Source: Bacillota bacterium
GTDB taxonomy: Bacteria; Bacillota; Clostridia; Lachnospirales; Lachnospiraceae
Assembly (NCBI GenBank): GCA_023437365.1
Contig: JAEZGK010000038.1
Span: 17,454-81,453 of the forward strand
Reading direction: 5' to 3'
Length of the DNA: 64,000 nucleotides
The notes beneath the pieces were generated by a model, which had not been told where the DNA came from, ran no database searches, and saw only the letters and a program-made list of their open reading frames with translations. This document shows positions 25,287 through 33,637 of this stretch, one piece after another. Position 1 is the first letter of the stretch. Every line of letters begins with the position of its first letter. The translations under genes were made by a program, and so were the position numbers.

Positions 25287-26456
25287 TTACTTCTGATATA
25301 AAGGAATACTAATCCGGGCTTCTAAACCATCTTTAGTATTATGTAATTCAATTGTACCATTCATCTTTTCACAAATGTACTTAACGATATATAATCCAAG
25401 CCCTGAGCCCTGCCGGTTCAAGACGTTTTTCCCACGATAAAATTTTTCAAAGACAAAGGGCATATCTTCATCTGCTATCCCTGTGCCATAGTCTCTGATT
25501 ACTATGATATAATCGTTTTGAAGGATGGTGGTGCTGATATCAATTTTATTGCCTGCATATTTCAAAGAGTTATTAATCAGATTCTCCATTACCTGCTCAA
25601 AACGTTTTATATCCAGGAGGAGCACAGCCTTCTGTACCTCACCTCGGATCGCAATTTCCTGATTATCTCCAGCGATTCCCTCTATCATCCGAGGGAGTAC
25701 TTCCTCTATCCTCACCGGTGCTTTTTCTATTTTTATTCTATCCATGTCGGCCAGTGAGTGCAGGAACAGATCATTCGTCAGCTTCGTTACTTCATCGCAT
25801 TTCGTCATAATCACCGTAGCATATCGTCTGCGCCGTTCATAATCCGTATCCAGACTCGCATCCAGGGCCTCTGCGTATGCACGTATGGATGCAATTGGAG
25901 TCTTAATATCATGGGATAAGGTTGCAATTACAGTCTTATTATTATCAATTGCCTCCTGTTCACAGTCACGTGCTTTTGTGATTTCACGTCTCATATGGTC
26001 AAACGCCCAGGTAAAGGCACCAAAGAAATTTTTACGTTCAACCTTAAGTTTTGCATCAAAATTACCTTTGGCAAGCTCTTCGGTAAAATCCTTCAGCTTG
26101 TCAAAGGGTCGTAATATCACATAATATAAATACCCCAGCACACAAAGAATAAATAAGATACATATCACATACATTGACCATAATACTCTCTCGGCATCTT
26201 TTAACTGACTGTCATTAGAGATACTTATCATTTCCTTTTGTAATGCCTGTACAGAGGCTTCCAGTTTGTTATAAGCCTCCTGGTTCTGTGTGCTGATTAC
26301 TTCTTTGGTCAATTGCTCTATTTCGTTCAAGGCCACAATCTGCTCTCTGCTTCGAGCATCCTCGGAAATATTATACCATTTCATATGAAACAGAACTGTA
26401 ATTATTGTAATAACAAGAAAAAAGCAGATTGTCATAGTTAACAGCTTCTTCTTCAT
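25287..26456 (-). CDS. Sensor histidine kinase (OmpR-partner class)
   Basis: 389 aa from ATG 26456 (GGAG six bases upstream). TM1 is at about residues 7-26. A short extracellular loop of about 65 residues is mostly helical, and TM2 is at about 93-114. HAMP is at 115-165. The phospho-acceptor H182 is in SHDIKTPIAS, and the ATPase motifs are N in ENLINNSLKYA, DYGTGI and GSGLGLYIVK. It pairs with the OmpR-type regulator 163 bp upstream. Because the loop is longer than in BceS-type intramembrane kinases, it may sense its signal directly. Confidence 0.92.
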   Translation of the reverse strand: MKKKLLTMTICFFLVITIITVLFHMKWYNISEDARSREQIVALNEIEQLTKEVISTQNQEAYNKLEASVQALQKEMISISNDSQLKDAERVLWSMYVICILFILCVLGYLYYVILRPFDKLKDFTEELAKGNFDAKLKVERKNFFGAFTWAFDHMRREITKARDCEQEAIDNNKTVIATLSHDIKTPIASIRAYAEALDASLDTDYERRRRYATVIMTKCDEVTKLTNDLFLHSLADMDRIKIEKAPVRIEEVLPRMIEGIAGDNQEIAIRGEVQKAVLLLDIKRFEQVMENLINNSLKYAGNKIDISTTILQNDYIIVIRDYGTGIADEDMPFVFEKFYRGKNVLNRQGSGLGLYIVKYICEKMNGTIELHNTKDGLEARISIPLYQK

Positions 26457-26618
26457 ATTTCTCTCCATTCCGCCGCACGCGGCTGCACAAACAATACCTG
26501 GAAGAAGCTCAAAATGAAATTCCAATGGATCTCATTTTCAAGTTCCTTTTCAGTAAAAGAGAGTATTCTTTCACTCTTATCTCCCATCCTGTATCATCCT
26601 AGAATGAATGCAGTATTT

Positions 26619-27326
26619 TTACATTGAATTAGCTTGCCCGTCCCCTGGATCGGATAAGCTATACCCAACACCCCAGATTGTTTTGATAAAAATCGGATGT
26701 GCCGGATCAGCCTCAAGCTTTTCTCTCAGCCATCTGATATGAACCGAAATCGTGGATTGCTCCACCTCACTATACATTCCCCATACCTCTCGTAACAGAG
26801 TTTCCTTATTGATTACCTTATTTTTATGCTCTGCCATATAGGATAAGAGATCAAATTCTTTCAGGGACAGAGAAATTTCCGTTCCTGCTTTCTTGACAAC
26901 CCTGGTACCTGTATCGATCTCTACGTCAGCTATCTTATATGTTTTATATTGTTCAGAAAAGCCATAGGTACGGCGCAGCAATGCATTGACTCTGGATAAT
27001 AGCTCCTTTAAGGAATATGGTTTTGGGAGATAATCATCTCCACCCAGGTCCAGCCCGATGATTCTGTCCTGCTCGCTGGTTCTTGCACTTGCGAAAATGA
27101 TTGGTATGGTGGATATTTTCCGAAGTTCCCTGCAAACCTCAAAGCCTGTTTCCCTTGGAAGGTTAATATCTAGAATGATCAAATGATATGTATTTTCTTT
27201 CAGCAATTCGTAAGCAATATTACTATTCTTTGCAATTGCTACCTGATAACCGTAGTCTTCCAGCATATCCGACGTTATCAAAGCTAATGCTTCATCGTCG
27301 TCTATGATTAAAATTGTATGCTTCAA
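26619..27326 (-). CDS. Response regulator, OmpR/PhoB family
   Basis: 235 aa. The receiver domain has D10/D11, phospho-acceptor D53, and K near 103 in LPKPYS. The C-terminal winged helix (about 130-230) contains VSIHIRWLREKLE-type sequence. Start: GGGAGG lies five bases before a TTG codon at 27326, giving MKHTILIIDDDE. The longer ATG-initiated reading (27395) has no RBS and adds residues not typical of the family, so TTG is preferred. It is the first gene of the two-component/ABC exporter unit. Confidence 0.92.
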   Translation of the reverse strand: MKHTILIIDDDEALALITSDMLEDYGYQVAIAKNSNIAYELLKENTYHLIILDINLPRETGFEVCRELRKISTIPIIFASARTSEQDRIIGLDLGGDDYLPKPYSLKELLSRVNALLRRTYGFSEQYKTYKIADVEIDTGTRVVKKAGTEISLSLKEFDLLSYMAEHKNKVINKETLLREVWGMYSEVEQSTISVHIRWLREKLEADPAHPIFIKTIWGVGYSLSDPGDGQANSM

Positions 27327-27541
27327 GAAACCCTCCCCCATCATCCTATGATTTATATTCTTCAGAATATCCATCAAGCATAATTGTTCATTCATTTTAT
27401 ACTCACTCTGTTACAATGAAATCCTTTTAATATTATAGCATAATCGATATAATGTCTGCCAGCTTTACATTTTTCTGCACATTTGCATAACTCTACTGGA
27501 GTTCCGGACCATTCAGGTCTTTTATTCTTCCTACCATAAAA

Positions 27542-27567
27542 AAAGCGTACCGTCAATAGTACGCTTT
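27542..27567 (-). terminator. Intrinsic terminator of the second chemoreceptor gene
   Basis: A 9-bp perfect stem, AAAGCGTAC with GTACGCTTT, and an eight-base loop. It is followed on the minus strand by TTTTTATGG, and sits 15 bp beyond the stop. Confidence 0.8.
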
Positions 27568-27581
27568 AATTAATAAAATAA

Positions 27582-29099
27582 TTATTTCTTAATATATTTA
27601 TCCAATCTATGAAGAGTGTGAAGCATTTCCTGCAATAAACAAATTACATCTTTTACATTCTTATTATTTTCTTCGCTGATGCCTGCTGCTTCTTCTGAGC
27701 TTGCCGATACCTCCTCAGTCGTAGCTGAAATCTGGCTGATATTCTCTACAATATTATTGTTCGCATCACTGAGATCGTTTAATTTACCACTGATTACCTC
27801 TATAGCATCTACCAGCAGCTTCACATTTGATTTCATGCTGTTAAATAGCTCCGAAGCTGTTTTAATCAGCTGCTCCTGTTGATCGGTAGCTTCAATGGAT
27901 TTCTTTACATTACTTGTAGCAAGAGTCGCATGTGAATTTAGTTCATCGATAATCTGATTGATACCGTCTGTGGAATTCTTGGTCTGATCAGCAAGCTTTC
28001 GAATTTCATTTGCAACTACAGCAAAGCCTTTTCCCATTTCACCTGCCCTCGCCGCTTCAATGCTTGCATTCAGAGATAAAAGATTAGTCTGCTCAGAAAT
28101 TCCGGCAATCATTGCTGCAATCTCCTGTACAGAATGTGTCTTTTCCATCAAACTATTCATCGAGGCCTCTACGTCTGTATTCGTAGCTGCTATGACATCT
28201 GATTGTCCTTTCAGATGATTCATAACCTCTAGGCTGTTATGTATGGATGTGTTTGAAGCTTCCGCACGAGTAACCATTTCATGAGATATACTTACGGTCT
28301 CCTCGATTGATTGTTGAATTTGCTGAGTCATCTTAGTCTGTATCTGGACGCTTTCCGCAGTTGATTGCGTACTTAAGGAAATCTCATTTACCGTAGCATT
28401 GGTAAGCATCGTAGATTCACCTAATTTATTAACTAATTCATTGGAAGCATTGGCATTTTCTCTGACGATATTGGAGATATCCAGTACCTCCTCCAGCATC
28501 TCACCCTGTGCTTTCTGTTCATCCTTGACGGTATCGACAATATCGGAATTGAACTGTATCGATCGGATGGTGGTTCTGTAAACTCCGAAGATAGCCGCCA
28601 AAAATATAACCATTGTACCAATTAGGTCAAATTCACTGGAACCGCTGTTCTTCGTAATTGTAAGGTGATACACACAGTTACTGATGCCGCAGAGCGCGGT
28701 GACCCCAGCATAAATGGTTATAACCTTTTTATCAAAAAAAACCACGAGGGCTGTTAATACTACAATCGATACGAATAATGTCATCTGTTCATTTTCAAAC
28801 ACCAATACGACGAAATAGAGCGGATAAAACAAGGATAACGACTTATAACAGAATTTTTTTGAACTCTTATCTCTGATGAACATCAACAGACTCAAAAATG
28901 CAAATGTCATACTGATTATAATTAAAACAAGTGGTAGCATACCAAACTTCTTGTGAATAAGCTCATAGACACTAAAACCTATCGCCATGACATAATATAC
29001 AATTAATTCGATTGTCAAAAGCTGATTAGTGACTTCTAATCTGTTATTTTCATCCTGAAATCTGCGTGTTGTCCTTAATACTTGTGTTATTTCTGCCAT
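27582..29099 (-). CDS. Methyl-accepting chemotaxis protein with multi-helix membrane domain
   Basis: 505 aa from ATG 29099 (AAAGGAG seven bases upstream). The N-terminal third has about six hydrophobic helices (residues roughly 25-180) with no large extracellular domain, unlike the receptor at 12.8-14.5 kb. No clear HAMP. The signalling domain follows, with the conserved tip EQTNLLSLNASIEAARAGEMG. Receptors of this form probably sense membrane or internal state. It is monocistronic: promoter at 29180-29208 and terminator at 27542-27567. Confidence 0.9.
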   Translation of the reverse strand: MAEITQVLRTTRRFQDENNRLEVTNQLLTIELIVYYVMAIGFSVYELIHKKFGMLPLVLIIISMTFAFLSLLMFIRDKSSKKFCYKSLSLFYPLYFVVLVFENEQMTLFVSIVVLTALVVFFDKKVITIYAGVTALCGISNCVYHLTITKNSGSSEFDLIGTMVIFLAAIFGVYRTTIRSIQFNSDIVDTVKDEQKAQGEMLEEVLDISNIVRENANASNELVNKLGESTMLTNATVNEISLSTQSTAESVQIQTKMTQQIQQSIEETVSISHEMVTRAEASNTSIHNSLEVMNHLKGQSDVIAATNTDVEASMNSLMEKTHSVQEIAAMIAGISEQTNLLSLNASIEAARAGEMGKGFAVVANEIRKLADQTKNSTDGINQIIDELNSHATLATSNVKKSIEATDQQEQLIKTASELFNSMKSNVKLLVDAIEVISGKLNDLSDANNNIVENISQISATTEEVSASSEEAAGISEENNKNVKDVICLLQEMLHTLHRLDKYIKK

Positions 29100-29179
29100 T
29101 GTCGTTCTCCTTTGAAGTATAGCATGAAAGTTTAGTGTAATGTTAGTATTGGTTTTGTATATAAACTTAATCATAAAAT

Positions 29180-29208
29180 AATATAATACTTAAGATATAT
29201 TATGTCAA
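29180..29208 (-). promoter_or_regulatory. Sigma-A-type promoter of the multi-helix chemoreceptor gene
   Basis: On the minus strand TTGACA (29203-29208), 17 bases, TATATT (29180-29185). The predicted start is near 29173, giving a leader of about 74 bases. Confidence 0.6.
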
Positions 29209-29243
29209 ATATATATTATGTCAAATATGTATTATATCAAATA
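29196..29243. repeat. Three tandem 16-bp AT-rich repeats over the promoter
   Basis: The units read atattatgtcaaatat with one or two changes in the third. The first carries the -35 hexamer of the chemoreceptor promoter and the second carries another TTGACA, so the array could offer alternative -35 elements. Confidence 0.6.
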
Positions 29244-29320
29244 TTTATTTACACGATTAGTTATCACAATATTTCCTTGTATAGCTATCACTTGATTGAT
29301 AATAATTCTTAAGCTGTTTA

Positions 29321-29899
29321 TCACCTTACCCTCACGACACAGGTTAAAGTTTTGCCCTTTACCTTGGCATATATTATGGTTCTACCCTTCTTCTTTGCTT
29401 TTACTCTACCAAATATGCTGACGCTTGCCACTCTCGGATTTGAACTCTTCCATTGCACATAAGCATTCGAACCTCTGATATAAAGATGCTTTGATCTGCC
29501 TATTCTTAAGGTTATCTTCCTTCTATTGATGTCGAGAACATGAACCCTGCATTTCATCACCTTTTTCCCGACCTTGGCCAAAATGAAGGCCTGGCCTGGC
29601 TGATAAGCAAAGATCCTGCCGTGCAGACCGACACCGGCCACACGGAAATTCGTTGAAGAGAAGCTCACCCTTTTATTAATGGCGTGTAGCTTTAGATGAT
29701 ATTCTTCTCCTTGGATCAGATAAAGATCTGTGCTACTGAGCCGAAAAAAGTAATTACGTGGTTTTGTCAAACTTTTGGTACGAAAATAGACAGATGAATT
29801 GTCTAATATAAAGCTTATGGTAATTAAAATTATAATGAAAATTATAATTCCTTTGATTAGTGTAGAAAACCAACCACGATGCTTACGGCAGCCTTTCAT
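29321..29899 (-). CDS. Membrane-anchored protein with two bacterial Ig-like (BIG2-type) domains
   Basis: 192 aa. A positively charged N-terminus (KGCRKHRGW) and one transmembrane helix at about residues 13-33, then two repeats of roughly 65 residues each. The repeats carry the BIG2 pattern: YVQWKSSNPRVASVSIFGRV then KAKKKGRTIIYAKVKGK in the second, and SFSSTNFRVAGVGLHGRIFAYQPGQAFILAKVGKK in the first (quoted only in parts here: RVAGVGLHGRI, GQAFILAKV). The anchored Ig-like repeats should sit outside the membrane. It has no enzymatic domain and no clear partner gene, and its function is unknown. A weak RBS (AGAGGC) precedes ATG 29899. Confidence 0.75.
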   Translation of the reverse strand: MKGCRKHRGWFSTLIKGIIIFIIILITISFILDNSSVYFRTKSLTKPRNYFFRLSSTDLYLIQGEEYHLKLHAINKRVSFSSTNFRVAGVGLHGRIFAYQPGQAFILAKVGKKVMKCRVHVLDINRRKITLRIGRSKHLYIRGSNAYVQWKSSNPRVASVSIFGRVKAKKKGRTIIYAKVKGKTLTCVVRVR

Positions 29900-30207
29900 A
29901 TTGCCTCTAATCCAATCAGTCGTATGTGCTACTCCTGATTACTCTTTTTCTTAATATATCTTATGTGATCCTACAGTCCTACCATGATATCAATTGATAA
30001 ATCCATAGGCTTCAGAAGAGAAAACAGAAAAGAGCTGCTGTAAAACATGCTGTCAGCTTCAGGCAAGGATAATATACCCCTGTCTAAGCGATCAAAAAGT
30101 TTTACAACAACCCTTAGTAGTTGCTTTATTATTCAAAATTATTATTAGATGATAATCAGGCTTCGTATCTCCATCCCTAACCTTAGCTCGTAAGCTTCTA
30201 TGCTTGA
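29900..30207. other. 308-bp gene-free region
   Basis: Besides the terminator hairpin at 30031-30114 I see no ORF with an RBS and no repeat. Confidence 0.4.
30031..30114 (-). terminator. Long imperfect terminator-type hairpin after pdp
   Basis: AGAGCTGCTGTAAAAC (30031-30046) pairs with GTTTTACAACAACCCT (30099-30114) with a few mismatches. On the minus strand the stem is followed by TTTCTGTTTTCTC. Its arms resemble those at 9501-9718, 33491-33561 and 54953-54992. Confidence 0.6.
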
Positions 30208-31533
30208 TCAGAATTCGATGACTTTATCCTTAGTTACAACGGCATAGACGTTCTTTGGCTTTTGAGGCTCTGTCTTACTGAGCAGATAAGCTCCGGTCAG
30301 CCTCTTTTTGGCTTCTGCCAGCTTGCGGCTGTCATTTGCGTAAAGAGTTGCAAGAGCATCTCCTTTGCTGACACGATCACCCAGCTTTTTATGAATCTTA
30401 ATACCCACCGTCAGATCGATGATGCTTTCCTTAGTCTCTCTTCCGCCGCCGAGAATGAGGGAGGTCATCCCAACCTCATCCGTATGAATGAAGCTTACAT
30501 AACCCTCCTCCCAAGCCGTAACCTCATCCACCAGGCTTGCTTTCGGGAATAAATCAGTATCATGCACAGCACGGTTGTCACCGCCCTGAGCTTTCACAAA
30601 TTCAGCGAGCTTATTCAGTGCACTTCCGTCCTCGATGGTCTTCTCCAGCATCGCTACTGCTTCCTCGACATCCTTCGCTATCCCTGCTCCGACCACCATA
30701 TAGGAGGCCAGGGTAAGAGCCTCTTCAAGAAGATCCTTCGGTCCTTCTCCACGTAAGGTGTCGATAGCTTCGATTACCTCAAGGGTATTTCCTACCGCAG
30801 AGCCCAGGGGTTGATTCATATCTGTAATCACTCCATAGGTCTTTCTTCCTGCGATTGTGCCGATCTGAACCATTTCCTTAGCTAGTGCCAGGGAAGCTTC
30901 ATAGGTTTTCATAAAGGCACCGCTTCCGGTCTTTACATCCAGTACGATTACATCTGAGCCGGACGCAATTTTCTTGCTCATGATACTGCTGGCGATCAGG
31001 GAAATATTATCGATTGTAGCTGTCACATCGCGCAGAGCGTATATTTTTTTGTCCGCAGGAGCAAGATTGGCAGTCTGTCCGACAATCGCCATCTTAATAG
31101 AATTCACATTTGCAATAAACTGCTCTGTAGAAATGGAGGTGGAGAAGCCAGGAAAGCTTTCCAGCTTATCGATGGTTCCACCGGTATGTCCCAGCCCTCT
31201 GCCGGACATTTTGGCTACCGGAATTCCTAGGGCAGCAACCATGGGGCTCAGTACCAAGGAGGTCTTATCTCCAACACCGCCTGTACTGTGCTTATCCACC
31301 TTGACACCCTCTATCCTGGACAGATCCAGCAGATCACCGCTTTTCGCCATCGCAACCGTCAATGCAGCCGTCTCCTCATGATTCATACCATTTAAGCATA
31401 CCGCCATCAGGAAGGCTGACATCTGATAATCCGGAAGCTCTCCCAGGGTATATCCATGAACAATGAATTCGATTTCTTCCGTAGTCAGGCTTTCCTTATT
31501 CTTCTTCTTATTAATCAAATCATACATCTTCAT
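30208..31533 (-). CDS. pdp: Pyrimidine-nucleoside phosphorylase
   Basis: Splits thymidine, deoxyuridine or uridine with phosphate for pyrimidine salvage. About 441 aa. The phosphate/nucleoside motif KHSTGGVGDKTS is near residues 83-94 and the thymidine-phosphorylase signature SGRGLGHTGGTIDKLE follows. A C-terminal alpha/beta domain includes GIKIHKKLGDRVSKGD. Start: GGTG six bases before ATG 31533; the longer GTG reading from 31557 lacks an RBS. Bacillus-type Pdp and DeoA differ only subtly in sequence, so thymidine phosphorylase is possible. It is monocistronic, with a promoter candidate at 31563-31590. Confidence 0.92.
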   Translation of the reverse strand: MKMYDLINKKKNKESLTTEEIEFIVHGYTLGELPDYQMSAFLMAVCLNGMNHEETAALTVAMAKSGDLLDLSRIEGVKVDKHSTGGVGDKTSLVLSPMVAALGIPVAKMSGRGLGHTGGTIDKLESFPGFSTSISTEQFIANVNSIKMAIVGQTANLAPADKKIYALRDVTATIDNISLIASSIMSKKIASGSDVIVLDVKTGSGAFMKTYEASLALAKEMVQIGTIAGRKTYGVITDMNQPLGSAVGNTLEVIEAIDTLRGEGPKDLLEEALTLASYMVVGAGIAKDVEEAVAMLEKTIEDGSALNKLAEFVKAQGGDNRAVHDTDLFPKASLVDEVTAWEEGYVSFIHTDEVGMTSLILGGGRETKESIIDLTVGIKIHKKLGDRVSKGDALATLYANDSRKLAEAKKRLTGAYLLSKTEPQKPKNVYAVVTKDKVIEF

Positions 31534-31562
31534 TAGCTTCACCGCACCTTTCGTCACTCTAT

Positions 31563-31590
31563 ATTATAATACCTTGTTTTTTAATTGTAA
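31563..31590 (-). promoter_or_regulatory. Candidate promoter of pdp
   Basis: On the minus strand TTACAA (31585-31590), 16 bases, TATAAT (31563-31568). The leader would be about 25 bases. Confidence 0.45.
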
Positions 31591-31795
31591 TACTTCTATT
31601 ATATACCAAAGCAATTGAAAAACCATCCCTTATGTCTGAAGTTTTCGAAATAATTCGCAGTTATTTCATTCCTGAAAGCTTAGGTTGAGAATAACTTTTT
31701 CATGTTATATAATAACAATATTATCTATTCACACTTGTATCACATACGGCAATGAATAATAAATATATTTGAATAAATATAAAAAGGAGAATAGG

Positions 31796-31903
31796 ATGCA
31801 GGCCATACAGTTATATCAAAGAAATGGTTACCATAGGATTGAGTCCTATGGCCATTATCAGGATAAACCTGAGTCAACATGCTTCGAAAAAATTCTTAAA
31901 TGA
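31796..31903 (+). pseudogene. 35-codon GNAT acetyltransferase C-terminal fragment
   Basis: ATG 31796 is preceded by AAGGAG six bases upstream and reads MQAIQLYQRNGYHRIESYG, ending CFEKILK. This matches the C-terminal strand and helix of GNAT enzymes (AI.LY...GY.RI..YG.Y...P.S.CFEK). The acetyl-CoA-binding part is missing, so it cannot be an active enzyme alone. The good RBS means a small peptide may still be made. It lies upstream of the DAHP synthase promoter and is therefore not in that transcript. Confidence 0.55.
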
Positions 31904-31931
31904 AAATTTATACATAAATTTGAATATATCA

Positions 31932-31960
31932 TTGACGCAGCAGATAAAAAAGGATACAAT
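31932..31960 (+). promoter_or_regulatory. Promoter of the DAHP synthase gene
   Basis: TTGACG (31932-31937), 17 bases, TACAAT (31955-31960). Transcription would start near 31967, about 25 bases before ATG 31992, which leaves no room for a T-box or peptide leader. Confidence 0.7.
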
Positions 31961-31991
31961 AAATCAACATAAAATTTGGGAGGCTTAGGCT

Positions 31992-33020
31992 ATGAGTTTT
32001 AAATTTTTAAAAGAAGTTATTACACCGGAGGAGTTGGTGAAAGCATATCCCATGCCTGCAAGAGATGTTCTTTGCAAAAAAGATAGGGATAAGCAGATCA
32101 AAGATGCCATTACCGGCGCATCGAATAAATTCTTGGTTATTATCGGTCCCTGTTCCGCAGATAATGAGGACGCGGTCTGTGATTATATCTCCAGGCTATC
32201 TAAGATTCAGGATAAAGTTAAGGATAAGGTAATCATTATTCCTCGTATCTATACAAATAAACCCAGAACCACCGGAGAAGGCTACAAGGGAATGGTACAT
32301 CAACCGGATCCCGAGAAGGAGCCTGATCTTCAGGAGGGGTTAATAGCTATGAGAAAGATGCATCTTCGCGCTATTGCAGAAAGTGGTCTCACCTCTGCAG
32401 ATGAGATGCTCTATCCTGAAAATTGGCCCTATGTCGAAGATATCCTCTCCTATGTCGCAGTAGGTGCCCGCTCTGTGGAAGACCAGCAGCACCGTCTTAC
32501 CATCAGCGGTATGGATGTTCCTGCCGGAATGAAGAACCCTACCAGCGGTGATTTCTCCGTAATGTTGAATTCTGTTGTTGCTGCGCAGGCAAGTCATACC
32601 TTCCTTTATCGCACCTGGGAAGTACAGACCTCCGGTAACCCTCTTGCACATACCATCCTTCGGGGTGCTGTCAATAAGCATGGGCAATCTATTCCGAACT
32701 ATCACTACGAAGACTTAAATCTACTCGTATCCATGTACAATGAGCGTGATCTCGTAAATCCTGCCATTATCGTGGATGCTAACCATGCGAATTCCAACAA
32801 ACAGTATCTGGAGCAGATCCGTATTGTAAAAGAGGTTCTTCACAGCCGCAGATTATCAACGGATATTGCAAGTATGGTCAAGGGAGTCATGATTGAAAGC
32901 TATATTGAGGGCGGAAGCCAAAAGGTACACGATCATATCTATGGTAAATCCATCACCGATCCCTGCCTTGGCTGGGAAGATTCAGAGAAATTAATCTATA
33001 CTATCGCTGACAATATTTAG
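31992..33020 (+). CDS. aroF: 3-deoxy-7-phosphoheptulonate synthase (DAHP synthase, AroG/F type I)
   Basis: First enzyme of aromatic amino acid synthesis: joins phosphoenolpyruvate and erythrose 4-phosphate. It is 342 aa, the length of the E. coli AroFGH class. Key blocks: IIGPCSADN, PRIYTNKPRTTGEGYKG, VGARSVEDQQHR and VDANHANSNK. RBS GGGAGG nine bases before ATG. Feedback type (Tyr, Phe or Trp) cannot be read. It is one of three plus-strand genes and is followed by a GNAT gene in the same direction. The symbol aroF is used generically. Confidence 0.94.
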   Translation: MSFKFLKEVITPEELVKAYPMPARDVLCKKDRDKQIKDAITGASNKFLVIIGPCSADNEDAVCDYISRLSKIQDKVKDKVIIIPRIYTNKPRTTGEGYKGMVHQPDPEKEPDLQEGLIAMRKMHLRAIAESGLTSADEMLYPENWPYVEDILSYVAVGARSVEDQQHRLTISGMDVPAGMKNPTSGDFSVMLNSVVAAQASHTFLYRTWEVQTSGNPLAHTILRGAVNKHGQSIPNYHYEDLNLLVSMYNERDLVNPAIIVDANHANSNKQYLEQIRIVKEVLHSRRLSTDIASMVKGVMIESYIEGGSQKVHDHIYGKSITDPCLGWEDSEKLIYTIADNI

Positions 33021-33056
33021 CCGGCGGTTGTGCTAAAACGCGGAAATGAGGTATAT

Positions 33057-33476
33057 ATGAAGACAGAATATGAATTTATCTATCAGCTTTCCGAAAAGCA
33101 TGTTCCGAATTTATTGACGCTGTTTCAAGACGCACCTTGGGCTACAGACAGAAAATCGGAGGATATCAGAGTAATGCTGAAAAACAGCTGGACCTGTGCT
33201 GCTATCGATAAAAGCAACGGAAAAATCATTGCCTTTAACAGAGTCCTTTCGGATCATGTCTACCGTGCATTTATCTATGATGTTATTGTCGCAGCAGATT
33301 ACAGAGGACAGGGTTTTGGAAGATTGATTGTCGAACATACAGTAAATCACGAGAATTTTAAAGATGTCGAGCGTCTCGAGCTGTATTGCCGAGACCACAA
33401 TGTGGAGTTCTACGAAAAGCTTGGTTTTGAAAAACTGAAGGACTTGACAAATCTAATGAGATTTAAAAGAAGCTAA
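33057..33476 (+). CDS. GNAT family N-acetyltransferase
   Basis: About 139 aa from ATG 33057 (GAGG five bases upstream; an upstream in-frame start at 33030 has no RBS). The acetyl-CoA-binding motif A is VIVAADYRGQGFGRLIV (residues about 76-92), and the C-terminal FYEKLGFEKLKDL is typical. The short single-domain form resembles small Bacillus GNATs of unknown substrate. It is 37 bp after the DAHP synthase and likely co-transcribed, ending at the terminator 33491-33561. Confidence 0.88.
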   Translation: MKTEYEFIYQLSEKHVPNLLTLFQDAPWATDRKSEDIRVMLKNSWTCAAIDKSNGKIIAFNRVLSDHVYRAFIYDVIVAADYRGQGFGRLIVEHTVNHENFKDVERLELYCRDHNVEFYEKLGFEKLKDLTNLMRFKRS

Positions 33477-33490
33477 TTATATACATAAAT

Positions 33491-33561
33491 GAGGCTATTT
33501 CAAAATAAGGTGTTCTCAGATTCTGTGGGAGCAATCATTCCCTTTATTTTGAAACAGCCTC
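33491..33561. terminator. Convergent terminator between GNAT and xerD-like genes
   Basis: An approximately 20-bp arm GAGGCTATTTCAAAATAAGG (33491-33510) pairs with 33541-33561 apart from two mismatches. It can serve both flanking transcripts. Confidence 0.75.
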
Positions 33562-33637
33562 TTCTATTGTGATCCCGCTTAGCAGGACCATGTTTATTGC
33601 TTTACCGTTATTTAAGCTTCATTGTTTGACTAGTCAG

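Noticed and set aside
22071..27326. Canonical BceRSAB bacitracin module
   Set aside because: The permease is longer than BceB and has two FtsX-like halves, and the kinase has a real extracellular loop; so only a general two-component plus MacB/FtsX-type exporter is called.
31558..31991. T-box or attenuator for the DAHP synthase gene
   Set aside because: The promoter at 31932-31960 leaves a leader of only about 25 bases; no T-box motif was seen.
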